55,000 bases of DNA, taken from NCBI RefSeq assembly GCF_023516215.1, contig NZ_CP097349.1:3822501-3877500 (forward strand), in the 5' to 3' direction. The stretch's first letter is position 1, and each line of letters opens with the position of its first letter. Both the position numbers and the translations under genes were made by a program. The notes under the pieces are model-generated. The model was not told the origin of the DNA, made no database searches, and worked only from the letters and a program-made list of their open reading frames with translations. Below, one piece after another: positions 1 through 10,031 of the stretch. Source of the DNA: Cytobacillus pseudoceanisediminis (GTDB taxonomy: Bacteria > Bacillota > Bacilli > Bacillales > Cytobacillaceae).

Positions 1-1879
1 CATTTTCAGCAACTAACGCTTCAAATCCCTGACCTTTCAGATTTACTGTATCAATACCTACATGGATAAGTATTTCGCGGCCTGAATCTGAAAGAATGCC
101 GATTGCATGCTTTGTCGGGAACATGTTAACGATCTTCCCGTCTACCGGTGATACAACAGTTCCTTCTGCAGGTACAATCGCAAAACCATCACCCATCATT
201 TTACCTGAGAATACAGCGTCAGGTACTTCTGTGATTGGTTTGATTTCTCCTTTGATCGGTGAAATGAAAAGATCTTCCTTGTGCTCAGTCTGAAGAGCTT
301 CAGGATTTACTTCTTCAATTTGCTGTTCAACTCCGCCTTCCGGAGCTTTTTCAACCGTGCGCGGTCTTTTGCCGCTCATGATATCTTTCATTTGTCCTTT
401 GATTGTTTCAGATCTCGGGCCAAAGATAGCCTGGATGTTGTTTCCTACTTCCAGTACTCCAGATGCACCAAGTTTTTTTAAGCGTTCTTTATCTACATTT
501 TTAATATCGTTTACCGATACACGCAGACGAGTAATACATGCATCAAGATGAGCGATGTTTTCTTGTCCGCCCATAGCATCAAGAACTTCATATGGAAGAT
601 CTCCGCCTTTACCTGAAGAAGCTGTTTCTTCATCTTCTACTTCTTCACGGCCCGGAGTCATTAAATTAAATTTGCGGATGGCAAATCGGAAGCCAAAGTA
701 ATAGATCACAGCAAATACTAATCCAACAGGAATGACAATCCAGGCATTTGTCTGAGGGTTGATTAAACCGAATAGAATATAGTCAATCAAACCGCCTGAG
801 AAAGTCATGCCGATTTTTACATCTAAGAGATGCATGGTCATGAATGACAGACCTGCAAACACCGCGTGAACCGCAAATAGGATAGGAGCTACGAATAAGA
901 ATGAGAACTCCAGCGGCTCTGTAATACCTGTTAAGAAAGAAGTTAACGCCGCAGATGCCATAAGGCCTCCGACTACCACTTTCTTTTCCGGACGTGCTTC
1001 ATGATAAATTGCTAATGCAGCGGCAGGAAGACCGAACATCATGAACGGGAATTTACCAGTCATGAATGTACCTGCAGTAAGGTTTTGTACATTGTCACTG
1101 ATTTGTGCCATGAAAATGCGCTGGTCACCGCGAACCGTTTCCCCTGCATTCGTTACATACTGTCCGAATTCATACCAGAATGGAGAGTAGAAAATATGAT
1201 GAAGACCAAAAGGAATCAATGAGCGTTCAATTAATCCAAAAATAAACGCTGATAGAGTCAAGTTCGCATGAACCATGTTTTGAGAGAAAGCATTCAGCCC
1301 TTCCTGGATTGGCGGCCAGATAACAAGCATCAGCAAACCAAGGACTACAGACGTTGCTGCCGTAATAATCGGAACGAAACGCTTTCCGGCAAAGAAACCT
1401 AAATAGGATGGAAGTTCGATTTCAAAAAACTTGTTATATAATGCAGCGGCGATAATACCAACAATGATACCGCCGAATACACCTGTCTGCAGAGTTGGGA
1501 TTCCTAATATGTTTGCATAATTAAGCCCATTTACATCCTCAGCAGTAATTCCTGCAGCCGTCCCCATTGTCACATTCATAATTAGATAGCCGATAATGGC
1601 AGCAAGCGCAGCTACACCTTCACCGCCGGCCAAACCAACTGCTACACCAACTGCAAATAGAACAGGCAGGTTGGCAAAAACGATATCTCCTGCTTTTTGC
1701 ATAACTTGAGCAACGATTTCAACTCCGCTGTTATCCAGGAATGGAGCCAGCTCAAGCAGCGCCGGATTTTGCAGAGCAGCACCGATAGCGAGCAGTATCC
1801 CCGCTGCCGGCAGTAATGCTACTGGAAGCATTAAGGCTTTTCCTACTTTTTGCAGGACGCCAAATACTTTTTTAAACAT
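1..1879 (-). CDS. ptsG: PTS glucose transporter subunit EIICBA, 3' end outside window
   Basis: This is the membrane permease and phosphotransferase that imports glucose while phosphorylating it to glucose-6-phosphate, using phosphate relayed from HPr. About 626 residues are visible, starting at ATG 1879 behind a GGGGG ribosome site. The order is a hydrophobic EIIC domain (about residues 1-400), an EIIB domain with the phosphorylated cysteine in [13 protein letters not shown], then an EIIA domain with the catalytic histidine in [13 protein letters not shown]. The last few dozen residues of EIIA lie beyond position 1. The gene sits directly downstream of glcT behind a RAT/terminator leader, the B. 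subtilis arrangement. N-acetylglucosamine permeases share this architecture, but the glcT linkage favours glucose. Confidence 0.95.
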   Translation of the reverse strand, partial: MFKKVFGVLQKVGKALMLPVALLPAAGILLAIGAALQNPALLELAPFLDNSGVEIVAQVMQKAGDIVFANLPVLFAVGVAVGLAGGEGVAALAAIIGYLIMNVTMGTAAGITAEDVNGLNYANILGIPTLQTGVFGGIIVGIIAAALYNKFFEIELPSYLGFFAGKRFVPIITAATSVVLGLLMLVIWPPIQEGLNAFSQNMVHANLTLSAFIFGLIERSLIPFGLHHIFYSPFWYEFGQYVTNAGETVRGDQRIFMAQISDNVQNLTAGTFMTGKFPFMMFGLPAAALAIYHEARPEKKVVVGGLMASAALTSFLTGITEPLEFSFLFVAPILFAVHAVFAGLSFMTMHLLDVKIGMTFSGGLIDYILFGLINPQTNAWIVIPVGLVFAVIYYFGFRFAIRKFNLMTPGREEVEDEETASSGKGGDLPYEVLDAMGGQENIAHLDACITRLRVSVNDIKNVDKERLKKLGASGVLEVGNNIQAIFGPRSETIKGQMKDIMSGKRPRTVEKAPEGGVEQQIEEVNPEALQTEHKEDLFISPIKGEIKPITEVPDAVFSGKMMGDGFAIVPAEGTVVSPVDGKIVNMFPTKHAIGILSDSGREILIHVGIDTVNLKGQGFEALVAEN

Positions 1880-1940
1880 ATGTTAACCCCCTATAGTTTT
1901 TTACTCATTAAGCGTTTTCATTTAAAGCGGCAAGCATTAA

Positions 1941-2040
1941 AAAAATAAAAAAGGCATGAGGAAAAAGGATAGAATTCAGGTGTATACAAGGGTATCATAC
2001 CCTATTTACCTAAATTCAATTACCTTTCTTCACTCATGCC
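1941..2040 (-). promoter_or_regulatory. GlcT-type leader of ptsG: RAT antiterminator overlapping an intrinsic terminator
   Basis: Read on the minus strand, an 8-bp outer stem (GGCATGAG, 2033-2040, with CTCATGCC, 1953-1960) runs into a T-rich tract, forming a terminator in front of ptsG. Nested inside at 1972-2017 is a second hairpin whose arms (GAATTTAGGT and ACCTGAATTC) pair with one G-U. That is the layout of a ribonucleic antiterminator (RAT) that dephosphorylated GlcT would stabilise. The GlcT link is inferred from family knowledge and from the adjacent glcT gene. Confidence 0.8.
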
Positions 2041-2094
2041 TGATCGAATCAGTAACACGTAAAGACTTGCCTGTTTCGCAAGATAGTATTGTAA

Positions 2095-2937
2095 TTAATT
2101 TATTTTCTTTTGAAGCCTCTGCAGATGCATTGTCAGATAAACAGCTTCTGCATTAAAGACTGGTTTTTTTAATGTTTGCTGCATTACTTTAATGAGCTTC
2201 CAAGAGAGATTGTAGCACACCGGATATTCTTCTTTCAAGAGGGAAGTTATTTTTTCCGGCTCTTCAACCACCTCGCCTTTGTTAACCCGTTCAATGGTGA
2301 ATCGGATATGGCGGACAAGCCTCATATAATCGATGCTGTCTTTATCAATCTTAATGTCAAGCTGTTCTTCAATCATATTCACAAGATGGGTTACCAGTTG
2401 TGAATGCTGATTGACTTCGGATAAATCGCGGTTCATTACAGCACTATGAACATGGAGGGCAATGAACCCAATCTCCCCTTCAGGCAAATAAATACCGGTT
2501 CGCTGTCCTATAAGGTTCACAACTTCGTGGGCAATTTCGTATTCAAATGGGTAGAGAGTCTTAGTTTCGATAAGAAAAGGATTTTTCATTTCCATCCCTT
2601 TTTTCAGACGCGTTATTGCAAACATCAAGTGATCAGTTAACGCAACATGGATATGTTCATTAAGCATGGAATTTGCCCTTTGTTTAATCAATTGAATTGA
2701 GGAGATAATTGCTTCAAGCAATTCATTATCCACAAAAGGCATCAGTTTAATATAATTCTCCTGCTCTTTTTCATTTTTAAGCACAAAGAGCTTTTCAACC
2801 AAATTAGAGTCGATTGGCTGGCCCGGCCTCCGGCTGAAGCCAATCCCCTTACCGATAAGGACAACTTCCCCAAATGACTCGTGGCTGCCAATAAGGACGT
2901 TATTATTAAGCACTTTTTTTACCTTATACTCACCCAT
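2095..2937 (-). CDS. glcT: Transcriptional antiterminator GlcT (BglG/SacY family)
   Basis: GlcT binds RNA and prevents early termination of the ptsG transcript when glucose is present; its activity is set by phosphorylation from EIIGlc and HPr. The predicted 280 residues contain an N-terminal co-antiterminator RNA-binding domain (starting MGEYKVKKVLNNN), then two PTS regulation domains. Conserved histidines are visible in the first (HVALTDH, IAHEVVN, ALHVHSA) and the second (RHIRFTIE, TMHLQRL). I chose ATG 2937 because GGGGAG lies about eight bases upstream and family members begin at this residue; an upstream in-frame start at 3000 adds 21 unrelated residues. It lies immediately upstream of ptsG on the same strand. 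Confidence 0.92.
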   Translation of the reverse strand: MGEYKVKKVLNNNVLIGSHESFGEVVLIGKGIGFSRRPGQPIDSNLVEKLFVLKNEKEQENYIKLMPFVDNELLEAIISSIQLIKQRANSMLNEHIHVALTDHLMFAITRLKKGMEMKNPFLIETKTLYPFEYEIAHEVVNLIGQRTGIYLPEGEIGFIALHVHSAVMNRDLSEVNQHSQLVTHLVNMIEEQLDIKIDKDSIDYMRLVRHIRFTIERVNKGEVVEEPEKITSLLKEEYPVCYNLSWKLIKVMQQTLKKPVFNAEAVYLTMHLQRLQKKIN

Positions 2938-3056
2938 TCTCTTCTCCCCGCCCATAAACAAATGTACTCTCATGGTATTAAAGCCTGTCCGGGAAGTCAA
3001 CGGATTGAGAATAAAATAAAACAGACCCGCATTAAAGCGGGCCTAATTCATAATTA

Positions 3057-4385
3057 TTACTTCAGGAAAATGAAATACAAAACAAATATGACGAACAGCC
3101 CGTACATGATTGGGTGAATCTCTTTGATTCTTCCTTTTACAATCATGGTGATTGGATAGAAAATAAATCCGATTGCAATTCCTGTTGCGATACTGTAAGT
3201 CAATGGCATTGCAATAATCGTAAGGAATGCCGGAACTGCAATTTCAAACTTAGTCCAATCAATGTTGCCTAATGATGCAACCATCAATACACCGACAATG
3301 ATCAGTGCCGGAGCTGTCACCGCAGAAGTGATGACTTCTAATAACGGGAAGAAAAATAATGATAACAGGAAGAACCCTGCTGTGACAATCGATGCAAATC
3401 CCGTTCTCGCACCTGCCGCAACCCCTGATGAAGACTCAATGAAAGAAGTTGTCGTGGATGTTCCGAATATCGCACCAACGACAGTTGCTGTGGAGTCCGC
3501 CAGAAGCGCTTTACCTGCGCGGGGCAATTTATTTTCTTTCATTAAGCCCGCCTGGTTGGCAACACCCACTAACGTTCCTGCTGTATCAAAGAAGTCAACG
3601 AATAGGAATGTCAGAACAACCACCAGCATGCTTGTTGAGAAGAATGAAGGGTCACTGTATGCCCCGAATGCCGCTCCAAACGTTGGAGCTACACTTGGCA
3701 CGGAATCAACAACCTTTCCTGGAACGTCAATCAGGCCGGCAATCATCCCAACAATCGTCGTGAGTACCATCCCTATAAAAATTCCGCCATTAACACCTTT
3801 TGTCATCAGAATTACTGTGATGATAATCCCGAAAATAGCCAGAAGCACATTCCCATCAGTAAAATCTCCTAATCCTACAAGAACTGCATCATTATTGACA
3901 ATCAGCCCTGCGCTTTGAGCACCGACAAATGTAATAAACAATCCGATTCCGGCACTGACCGCATACTTTAATTCAGCAGGGATCGAGTTAATAATTTTTT
4001 CACGCAAACCAGAAAGGGATAAAAAGATAAAGATAATCCCTGAGATAAGAACCCCGCCTAATGCATGCTGCCAAGGAATTCCCATTGTTAAAACAACAGT
4101 ATAAGCAAAAAATGCATTTAATCCCATTCCCGGGGCAAGTGCAATCGGATATCTGGCCAGCACCCCCATCAATAGGGATCCAATTGCGGCAGCCACTGCT
4201 GTTGCCACAAATACTGCCCCATAGTCCATTCTCATGGAATCCGGCAAATCAGGTATATCCATTAACGATAATGTAATCGGATTAACGACTAAGATATAAG
4301 CCATTGCTAAAAAAGTTGTAAGTCCGCCGATAAATTCACGGCGATAGTTAGTACCAAGTTCTTCAAACTGGAAGTACTTCTTCAT
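3057..4385 (-). CDS. pbuG: Guanine/hypoxanthine permease, NCS2 (AzgA-like) family
   Basis: This is a proton-coupled purine base importer in the cytoplasmic membrane. The 442-residue length matches B. subtilis PbuG (about 440). The N-terminal ELGTNYRREFIGGLTTFLAM segment is typical of AzgA/PbuG transporters, and at least ten hydrophobic segments follow. Further family motifs are TSTTTSFIESSSG and FVDFFDTAGTLVG. ATG 4385 follows a GGGGG ribosome site. The gene has its own sigma-A promoter and guanine riboswitch, so excess guanine should shut it off. It lies next to guaA, as in B. subtilis. The paralogue PbuO cannot be fully excluded. Confidence 0.92.
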   Translation of the reverse strand: MKKYFQFEELGTNYRREFIGGLTTFLAMAYILVVNPITLSLMDIPDLPDSMRMDYGAVFVATAVAAAIGSLLMGVLARYPIALAPGMGLNAFFAYTVVLTMGIPWQHALGGVLISGIIFIFLSLSGLREKIINSIPAELKYAVSAGIGLFITFVGAQSAGLIVNNDAVLVGLGDFTDGNVLLAIFGIIITVILMTKGVNGGIFIGMVLTTIVGMIAGLIDVPGKVVDSVPSVAPTFGAAFGAYSDPSFFSTSMLVVVLTFLFVDFFDTAGTLVGVANQAGLMKENKLPRAGKALLADSTATVVGAIFGTSTTTSFIESSSGVAAGARTGFASIVTAGFFLLSLFFFPLLEVITSAVTAPALIIVGVLMVASLGNIDWTKFEIAVPAFLTIIAMPLTYSIATGIAIGFIFYPITMIVKGRIKEIHPIMYGLFVIFVLYFIFLK

Positions 4386-4423
4386 TTCTCTTCCCCCTAT
4401 TGGCTGTCTTTATTTTTTAAAAT

Positions 4424-4450
4424 AAAAAAACTCCGGTTTGACTACCGGAG
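4424..4450 (-). terminator. Riboswitch-controlled terminator in the pbuG leader
   Basis: A perfect CTCCGGT / ACCGGAG hairpin on the minus strand is followed by seven T residues. It lies between the guanine aptamer and pbuG, so it is the expected off-state expression platform. Confidence 0.85.
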
Positions 4451-4529
4451 CATTGACAACTAGGCTCGTGCTTGCAATAGGGGAAAACAAAGAAAAATAA
4501 TAGCAAAAACATCCCTATTTGCACTTACC

Positions 4530-4594
4530 TCGTAGTCAAGCTATTTACGGCAGCTCGGTAGAAACTTTTGGGCCATATCCCCAATATTATACGA
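4530..4594 (-). ncRNA. Guanine riboswitch aptamer upstream of pbuG
   Basis: The minus strand shows the purine-aptamer core: P1 arms TCGTA/TACGA, the P2 loop GATATGG, the J2/3 segment TTTCTACC, the P3 loop CCGTAAA, and TTGACTACG at the 3' side. The specificity base is C (GACTA rather than GATTA), which is the guanine-binding type. A terminator follows about 80 bases later. Confidence 0.95.
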
Positions 4595-4622
4595 CGTAAA
4601 ACGACATATTTAATTCTTCTTT

Positions 4623-4651
4623 ATCATAGCACCTCAAAAAGTCCTAGTCAA
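4623..4651 (-). promoter_or_regulatory. Sigma-A promoter for pbuG
   Basis: TTGACT (4646-4651), a 17-base spacer and TATGAT (4623-4628) on the minus strand, just upstream of the riboswitch. The -35 box nearly abuts the guaA terminator. Confidence 0.8.
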
Positions 4652-4655
4652 TAGA

Positions 4656-4684
4656 AAAAGCGAACATTTTCATGTCCGCTTTTT
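4656..4684 (-). terminator. Intrinsic terminator of guaA
   Basis: A nine-base-pair hairpin, AGCGGACAT / ATGTTCGCT (one G-U), with a GAAA loop and a following T run on the minus strand, 16 bases after the guaA stop. Confidence 0.85.
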
Positions 4685-4699
4685 CTTAATGTTCGTATT

Positions 4700-6253
4700 T
4701 TATTCCCACTCGATTGTTGCAGGCGGCTTGCTCGTAATATCGTAAACCACTCTGTTGACATGCGAAACTTCATTAACGATTCTAGTTGAAATAATCTCCA
4801 GTACATCCCATGGGATACGTGCCCAGTCAGAAGTCATGCCGTCTATTGAAGTAACCGCACGGATTCCGATAGTATAATCATAAGTCCGGGCATCTCCCAT
4901 TACACCGACACTGCGGATATCAGGCAGAACCGTGAAGTATTGCCAAATGTCGCGATCAAGCCCTGCCTTTTGGATTTCCTCACGCAGTATAGCATCAGAC
5001 TCGCGCACAATTTCAAGCTTATCTTCTGAGATTTCCCCGAGAACGCGGATACCTAATCCCGGACCAGGGAATGGCTGTCTCCAAACGATTTCATCCGGAA
5101 TGCCAAGCTCTGTTCCCAGCGCACGCACCTCATCTTTAAACAGAGTGTTAAGCGGCTCGATCAGCTTGAATTGCATATCTTCAGGAAGTCCGCCTACATT
5201 ATGGTGAGATTTAATGGTTTGCGCAGTAGCTGTTCCGCTTTCAATAATATCTGTGTAGAGAGTCCCCTGTGCAAGGAAATCAATGCCTTGAAGCTTAGCA
5301 GCTTCATCATCGAATACATAGATGAATTCGTTGCCGATAATTTTTCGCTTTTGTTCAGGATCGCTAACACCTTTAAGCTTATTCATAAAGCGTTCCTGGG
5401 CATCCACTTTAATTACATTCATATTAAATCCATCAGCAAATGTCTTCATGACGCCTTCTGCTTCATCTTTTCTCAGCAGGCCGTGATCCACGAAAATACA
5501 AGTTAGCTGGTCACCGATTGCTTTATGAATAAGGACGGCAACAACAGATGAATCAACACCGCCGCTTAATGCGCAAAGAACCTTTTTATCTCCAACTTCC
5601 TGGCGTATCTTTTCCATTTCGATTTCAATGAAGTTTTCCATTGACCAATCGCCTGTACAGCCGCAAACGCCGAACACAAAGTTTTTCAGCATATCGTTTC
5701 CGTGAACTGAATGGCGTACCTCAGGGTGGAATTGAACAGCATATAAACCGCGTTCTTCATTGCTCATAGCCGCAATCGGGCATGATGGATTTATACCATC
5801 CACTGTAAAACCAGCTGGAGCCTCTACGACAAGATCGCCATGGCTCATCCAGACTGTCTGTTCTCTAGGCAGATCTGTAAACAATTTGGATTCATTTTCA
5901 ATCTTCATGATTGCCTTACCGTATTCACGGTGCTTGGCAGGCTCTACTTTACCATCAAAATGCATCGTCATCAGCTGCATGCCATAGCAGATTCCGAAAA
6001 TCGGCAAGCCCAGTTCAAAAATTTCTTCATCACAGCGGAAAGCATTTTCGCCGTAGACACTGTTAGGCCCGCCAGAGAAAATAATTCCTTTTGGATTCAT
6101 TTCTTTGATTTCCGCAGCTGTAATCGTATGCGGATGAAGCTCACTGTATACACCCAGTTCACGGATTCTGCGAGTGATTAACTGATTGTACTGGCTTCCA
6201 AAGTCCAGCACTACGATCATTTCTTGATTTTGAAGTTCTGTTTTCCCCGTCAC
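4700..6253 (-). CDS. guaA: GMP synthase (glutamine-hydrolysing)
   Basis: The cytosolic enzyme converts XMP to GMP, using ammonia released from glutamine and ATP. The 517-residue product has a class I glutamine amidotransferase domain (nucleophile in GICYGMQL, histidine and glutamate in QFHPEV), an ATP-pyrophosphatase domain with the P-loop LSGGVDSS near residue 230, and the C-terminal dimerisation domain ending [10 protein letters not shown] chose the GTG at 6253 because GAGG lies eight bases upstream and the protein then begins MTGKTEL, close to the B. subtilis N-terminus; a GTG three codons earlier lies inside the ribosome site itself. A guanine riboswitch precedes it, closing a feedback loop with pbuG. 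Confidence 0.97.
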   Translation of the reverse strand: MTGKTELQNQEMIVVLDFGSQYNQLITRRIRELGVYSELHPHTITAAEIKEMNPKGIIFSGGPNSVYGENAFRCDEEIFELGLPIFGICYGMQLMTMHFDGKVEPAKHREYGKAIMKIENESKLFTDLPREQTVWMSHGDLVVEAPAGFTVDGINPSCPIAAMSNEERGLYAVQFHPEVRHSVHGNDMLKNFVFGVCGCTGDWSMENFIEIEMEKIRQEVGDKKVLCALSGGVDSSVVAVLIHKAIGDQLTCIFVDHGLLRKDEAEGVMKTFADGFNMNVIKVDAQERFMNKLKGVSDPEQKRKIIGNEFIYVFDDEAAKLQGIDFLAQGTLYTDIIESGTATAQTIKSHHNVGGLPEDMQFKLIEPLNTLFKDEVRALGTELGIPDEIVWRQPFPGPGLGIRVLGEISEDKLEIVRESDAILREEIQKAGLDRDIWQYFTVLPDIRSVGVMGDARTYDYTIGIRAVTSIDGMTSDWARIPWDVLEIISTRIVNEVSHVNRVVYDITSKPPATIEWE

Positions 6254-6374
6254 ACTGTTCACCTCATTAAATTTGTAATATTTCTTTTAGTCTTCTCTCC
6301 TGCAGGTAAAATATCTAGTAAAAATATAATTTCTTTGCAATCTCATATATAACCGCCAGCCAGAAGCTGGCCAA

Positions 6375-6427
6375 TAAAAAAACCGGAACTCTTTCTCCAC
6401 AAAAAAAGTGAAGGCAGAATTCCGGTT
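6375..6427 (-). terminator. Riboswitch-controlled terminator in the guaA leader
   Basis: Stem AACCGGAA / TTCCGGTT on the minus strand, followed by seven T residues. The intervening TTCTGCCTTC is perfectly complementary to GAAGGCAGAA, which forms the 3' arm of aptamer P1. Aptamer folding and antiterminator folding are therefore mutually exclusive, a complete visible switch. Confidence 0.88.
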
Positions 6428-6454
6428 TTCACGTATAGCAAAAAGCTTCTTCTG

Positions 6455-6525
6455 CCTTCATAGTCAGATCATTTACGGCGATCCGGTAGAGACTTTCGAA
6501 CCATATTATCGAGGATATATGAAGG
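6455..6525 (-). ncRNA. Guanine riboswitch aptamer upstream of guaA
   Basis: P1 arms CCTTCATA (6518-6525) and TATGAAGG (6455-6462) enclose the conserved AATATGG, AGTCTCTACC and CCGTAAA elements. The 3' segment CTGACTATG carries the guanine-specifying C. Confidence 0.95.
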
Positions 6526-6587
6526 TTGCATGATTTAATTGTAATACGCGGCAAAAACCGAACATTATGCCGCTGTCTTATTTGCCT

Positions 6588-6617
6588 ATTGTAACAACAG
6601 CCCCAAATCCCGGTCAA
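6588..6617 (-). promoter_or_regulatory. Sigma-A promoter for guaA
   Basis: TTGACC (6612-6617), an 18-base spacer and TACAAT (6588-6593) on the minus strand. The -35 box overlaps the last codon and stop of yebA, so guaA has its own promoter despite close packing. Confidence 0.7.
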
Positions 6618-8820
6618 GCTATTGTCTTTTTAATTAAATTTTCCCACAATTCCTTCGTGTCATTCCAGCTTCCTTCTTTTAGAACACCCCTGTAAACAAG
6701 TTCTTCATAACGGGCTGTCAGCCTGCTCATTTCCTTTGTTGAGAAAAAGCTGTCTATATATTTGGCATACTCCCTTAAGGTTTGGCCGTTTTTCCGTTTT
6801 AACCCGTACCGGTCCAATTCTTTTAAGAGAATCAGATAAGCCTTAGGAAAATGCTCATCATCCTTTGTCTTTTTAAATCTCCAGATAAAATAATGCGGCA
6901 TCCATTTGCCCCTCTTCTGGAAAAGCACGAAAACAAGCACACCAGCTGCCAATATCGCTGCTGCGATTACTTTCCAATTATCTTTTAAGAAAGTTCCCAG
7001 ATTGTCCCAAAGCTCTTTTATTGAAAACGGCGATTTTTCCGCCGCTGCTTCTTCAGGCATGTCTGGCTTAACAGGAGTCTCAGTCTCGCTTGGCTTAACT
7101 TCTTCTGGCTGGCTCGTATTTTGGCCAGCGTTGTCAAAGTTAAATTGTACGTTATTATTGAACCCCTGAGTTGGTTCAAATGGAACCCAGCCCATTTCAG
7201 GGAAATAGATTTCCACCCATGAATGGGCATTGTTATTTGTTATCTCAAACAAGCGAAGACCAGACCCTAATGACTGCTTGAATTCTCCTTCTGTATAACC
7301 CTTCACCCATCTTGCCGGCAATCCAATGGATCTGGCCATTACCACCATGGAGGAGGAGAAATTGTCGCAATATCCCTGTTTGGTATCAAATAAAAACTGA
7401 TCCACATAATCCTCATTTTCATCTGGAACAGCTACGTCTGTCTGGCTGTAGGTATATTCTGCCCTTCGGAAATACCTCTCAAGCTCCCTTGCTTTTTCAA
7501 ACCAGTCCGGTTTCTCTTGAGTAATTTCCAGAGCAAGTTCCCTGACTCTTTCAGGCAAGTCTTCAGGCAGCTGTGTATATCTCGCCACAAATTCCTCAGG
7601 CAGTGATTCCGCATTTGCCCAGGCTGCCTTCATTGCAGTCACACTGTATTCAGGCACCTCGAAGCCTAACTTATATTCTTCCAATGCAAATGGCCGTCCG
7701 CCCTCCAATGTCCGGATCTTTTCAGTGGCCGTTTCAAGCTCATAGGTAATGAACGGTGCAGCTTCAATATTATTTAACCCTAACGGATACACCACATGAG
7801 GGTAATTCATAAAAGTATAAACGGAGCTTACTTCTTCAGTGGTTTCAATTGCATCGTTATCGATGAACGATGTAACCGGGATTTCTTCTCCCATTCCAAA
7901 CGGTTGATATTCTCCCTCTGCCTGGGATGTAACCCATCCTTTGCCTGTATAAGTATCTTTTGTTTCAACCTTCCAGTAATGGCGGGACTCTACTTCCGCC
8001 CTGAAGACCACAGCGTTATCTCCTATAAAAGGACCGCCAAGACGGGAATCATCTTCCCCATAGCCGATTTTCTGAATACCCGGGCCATCACTGCCGCTAT
8101 TTTGTCCATACGACTTAATAAATGGAACAGGATCGGGCCAAATCGGTTCTGCCTTAGGTGCTGCAAACCCCAAGCCAGTACTCAGAGCGATCAGAGCAGT
8201 CAGCGGAATCATCCATTTGCGCGACAGGGAGGCTTCTTTTTCAGCCCTTCCTGATCCAGAAGACGGTTGAAGGTTAAGATGCCCATAACCGCAAAGCCCG
8301 CAATAACTGTCCTGACAATCGCCGCATCTGCCTCGTAAGGCGTAAAGGTATCCAATACAGTTATATAAATGAGTGTCATGAAAAAGAAAATGAAAATCCG
8401 CCTGCGATTGATCAGCCAATACTGAATCAAATAAGTCATCAGCCACAGCAGAATGAAAAAGAGGAGGCTTCTGAATAAATTTGTCATGCCCGGCCAGTCT
8501 CTATCAGCTATTAAAGCAAAATTGTGCACCATGTCCGATGCAAATAATGATAACCATGAAAATTGGAAAAACGATCCCTCAAAGTACAAATAATGCAGTT
8601 CATAGAGAATATAAAGCACCTTTATAAACCCGCTTAATACAGGGCTGACACCGAAAAAAGCCAATAGAAGCGATAGTATAAGGAACATGAGAAAAACAAT
8701 GACATTGGATGTGTCCGTCAGCTCCTCAACCGGACGAAGCCATTCCCATAATAAGAAAAATCCCAGAACATAAAGGAGAAAAGAGGTAAGATCTTTCTGT
8801 ACCTTAAGAGAACTCATCAC
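6614..8820 (-). CDS. yebA: Transglutaminase-like membrane protein YebA, one-base frameshift at 8237-8241
   Basis: This is a large membrane protein whose extracytoplasmic part is a transglutaminase/protease-like fold. Function is unproven; it always travels with MoxR and DUF58 proteins. The N-terminal part (from 8820) has about six hydrophobic segments. The C-terminal part has a catalytic cysteine in KQGYCDNFSS, a histidine in NNNAHSWVEIYF, an acidic partner near VPFEPTQGF, then one membrane segment and a cytoplasmic tail. The two halves lie in different frames; adding one A to the A5 run joins them as GLKKEASLSRKW and gives 735 residues (B. subtilis YebA about 737). The start is GTG 8820 or the next codon ATG, behind GGGGGTGAG and overlapping yeaD by four bases. 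The lesion is probably a sequencing error. Confidence 0.88.
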
Positions 8821-10030
8821 TTGCTCACCCCCGAAAACACATCTGCAAAGTGTCCGTTATGAACCAAAACTACCCGGATTCCCCTGGCATTGGCAGAGGT
8901 TTTGAGCAGCAGTTCATCTCTGGAAGGAGCTTCATCCTCATTTTTCATTAGAAATATAGTGACAATCCCTTTCTTGGACGTGAAAAAACTGGCTTTCTCT
9001 ATAAGCGCTTTTGTTAATTTCGCTGTAATAACCATCAGCTGACTGTTCTGCTGTAAAAGAAAGTGCTCTGCTTCAAGAACCCGGTCCACTGCCGCTTGAG
9101 AATCATCCTTTATTTTTGCCAAATGATAAAACAGCTGAAGCTGGTGCGCTTCCCCGCCTCTGATTGGAAAAGCTGTCCGCGTTTCTGCTGAGGTCAAAAA
9201 CCCAGTCTGTGCTCCTTTGCGGAGAATCGCCCTCGCAATGGAGGCTGTAAACGAAACGATCGCTTCAAACCGGCTATCCGGTGCACAATCCATGAGGATA
9301 TAGACGTCATGGGATTGCCTTTGTTCAAATTCTTTGGTCATAATATCATTCCGCTTAGCAGTAGCTTTCCAGTTAATCCAGGAGAATCTGTCTCCCGGCT
9401 GATACTCCCTGATGCCGATGGCCATGGAAGTATCCCTTTGCACCCGCTCTTTTGAAGCAGTCATTCCCTGATCATAATGATGTGCCATAGGCTTATAAAT
9501 GATTTCCTCATATGCCGGATAGACGATCATCCGGCTCTCAGCAGGTGCTTGCCTTTCTTTTTCTATTAAACCGAGCAGATCACCTGTTTTCACACGGATG
9601 GAGGCAAAAAAATGCTCCCCCTCGGAAGGCTATTAATCCTGTATTGAAGGGACATTTCCTTCTGGAACCCAGGAAATAAAAAACGCTTTGCCTCGTTTGA
9701 TTTCCTGGCATGCTGAAGCTGTTCACTCATCTCATCCTCAATGATCAGATACAATAGTGGAAAAGCTGTTCTTCTGGTTATCTTCAGGGTGATAACTGCC
9801 TGCTCGCCTGCATTGAATTCTGTTTTTGGCAGGATCCGCTCCACCTTAAAGTCGTTTAAAGAATAAAACGATAAGCCAAGTGCGTAAAGAGCAAAAGGAA
9901 GAAAGCTGTAAAATAAAAACCAGCTTACAAAGCCGCCCTGAAACATCGCATATGAAAAGGCGAACAGAATAAGCAAAAATAACACAATCAGCTTCCAGAC
10001 ATCTTTCATTGCTTTTAATAGCTGTTTCAT
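8817..10030 (-). CDS. yeaD: DUF58 family protein YeaD, one-base frameshift at 9606-9612
   Basis: This is a membrane-anchored DUF58 protein, usually an obligate partner of MoxR ATPases; its molecular role is unknown. Two N-terminal hydrophobic segments (about residues 14-55) are followed by a soluble region. The C-terminal half has the DUF58 signature GIREYQPGDRFSWINWKATA and a VWA-like segment (DVYILMDCA). The reading frame breaks in a T7 run: adding one T gives GSIFFASIRVKTGDLL and a continuous 404-residue protein, the normal family length. The start ATG 10030 lies two bases after the moxR stop and the end overlaps yebA by four bases, so the three genes are translationally linked. Confidence 0.88.
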
Positions 10031-10031
10031 T

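Noticed and set aside
3262..3918. Long plus-strand ORF antisense to pbuG
   Set aside because: It mirrors codon structure of the real permease gene; no start signal and low-complexity composition.
8230..8245. Programmed -1 frameshift in yebA at G-AAA-AAG
   Set aside because: A -1 slip at this A-rich site would restore the frame, but the same one-base loss occurs in nine genes here, including ones where no slippery site exists. Sequencing error explains all of them.
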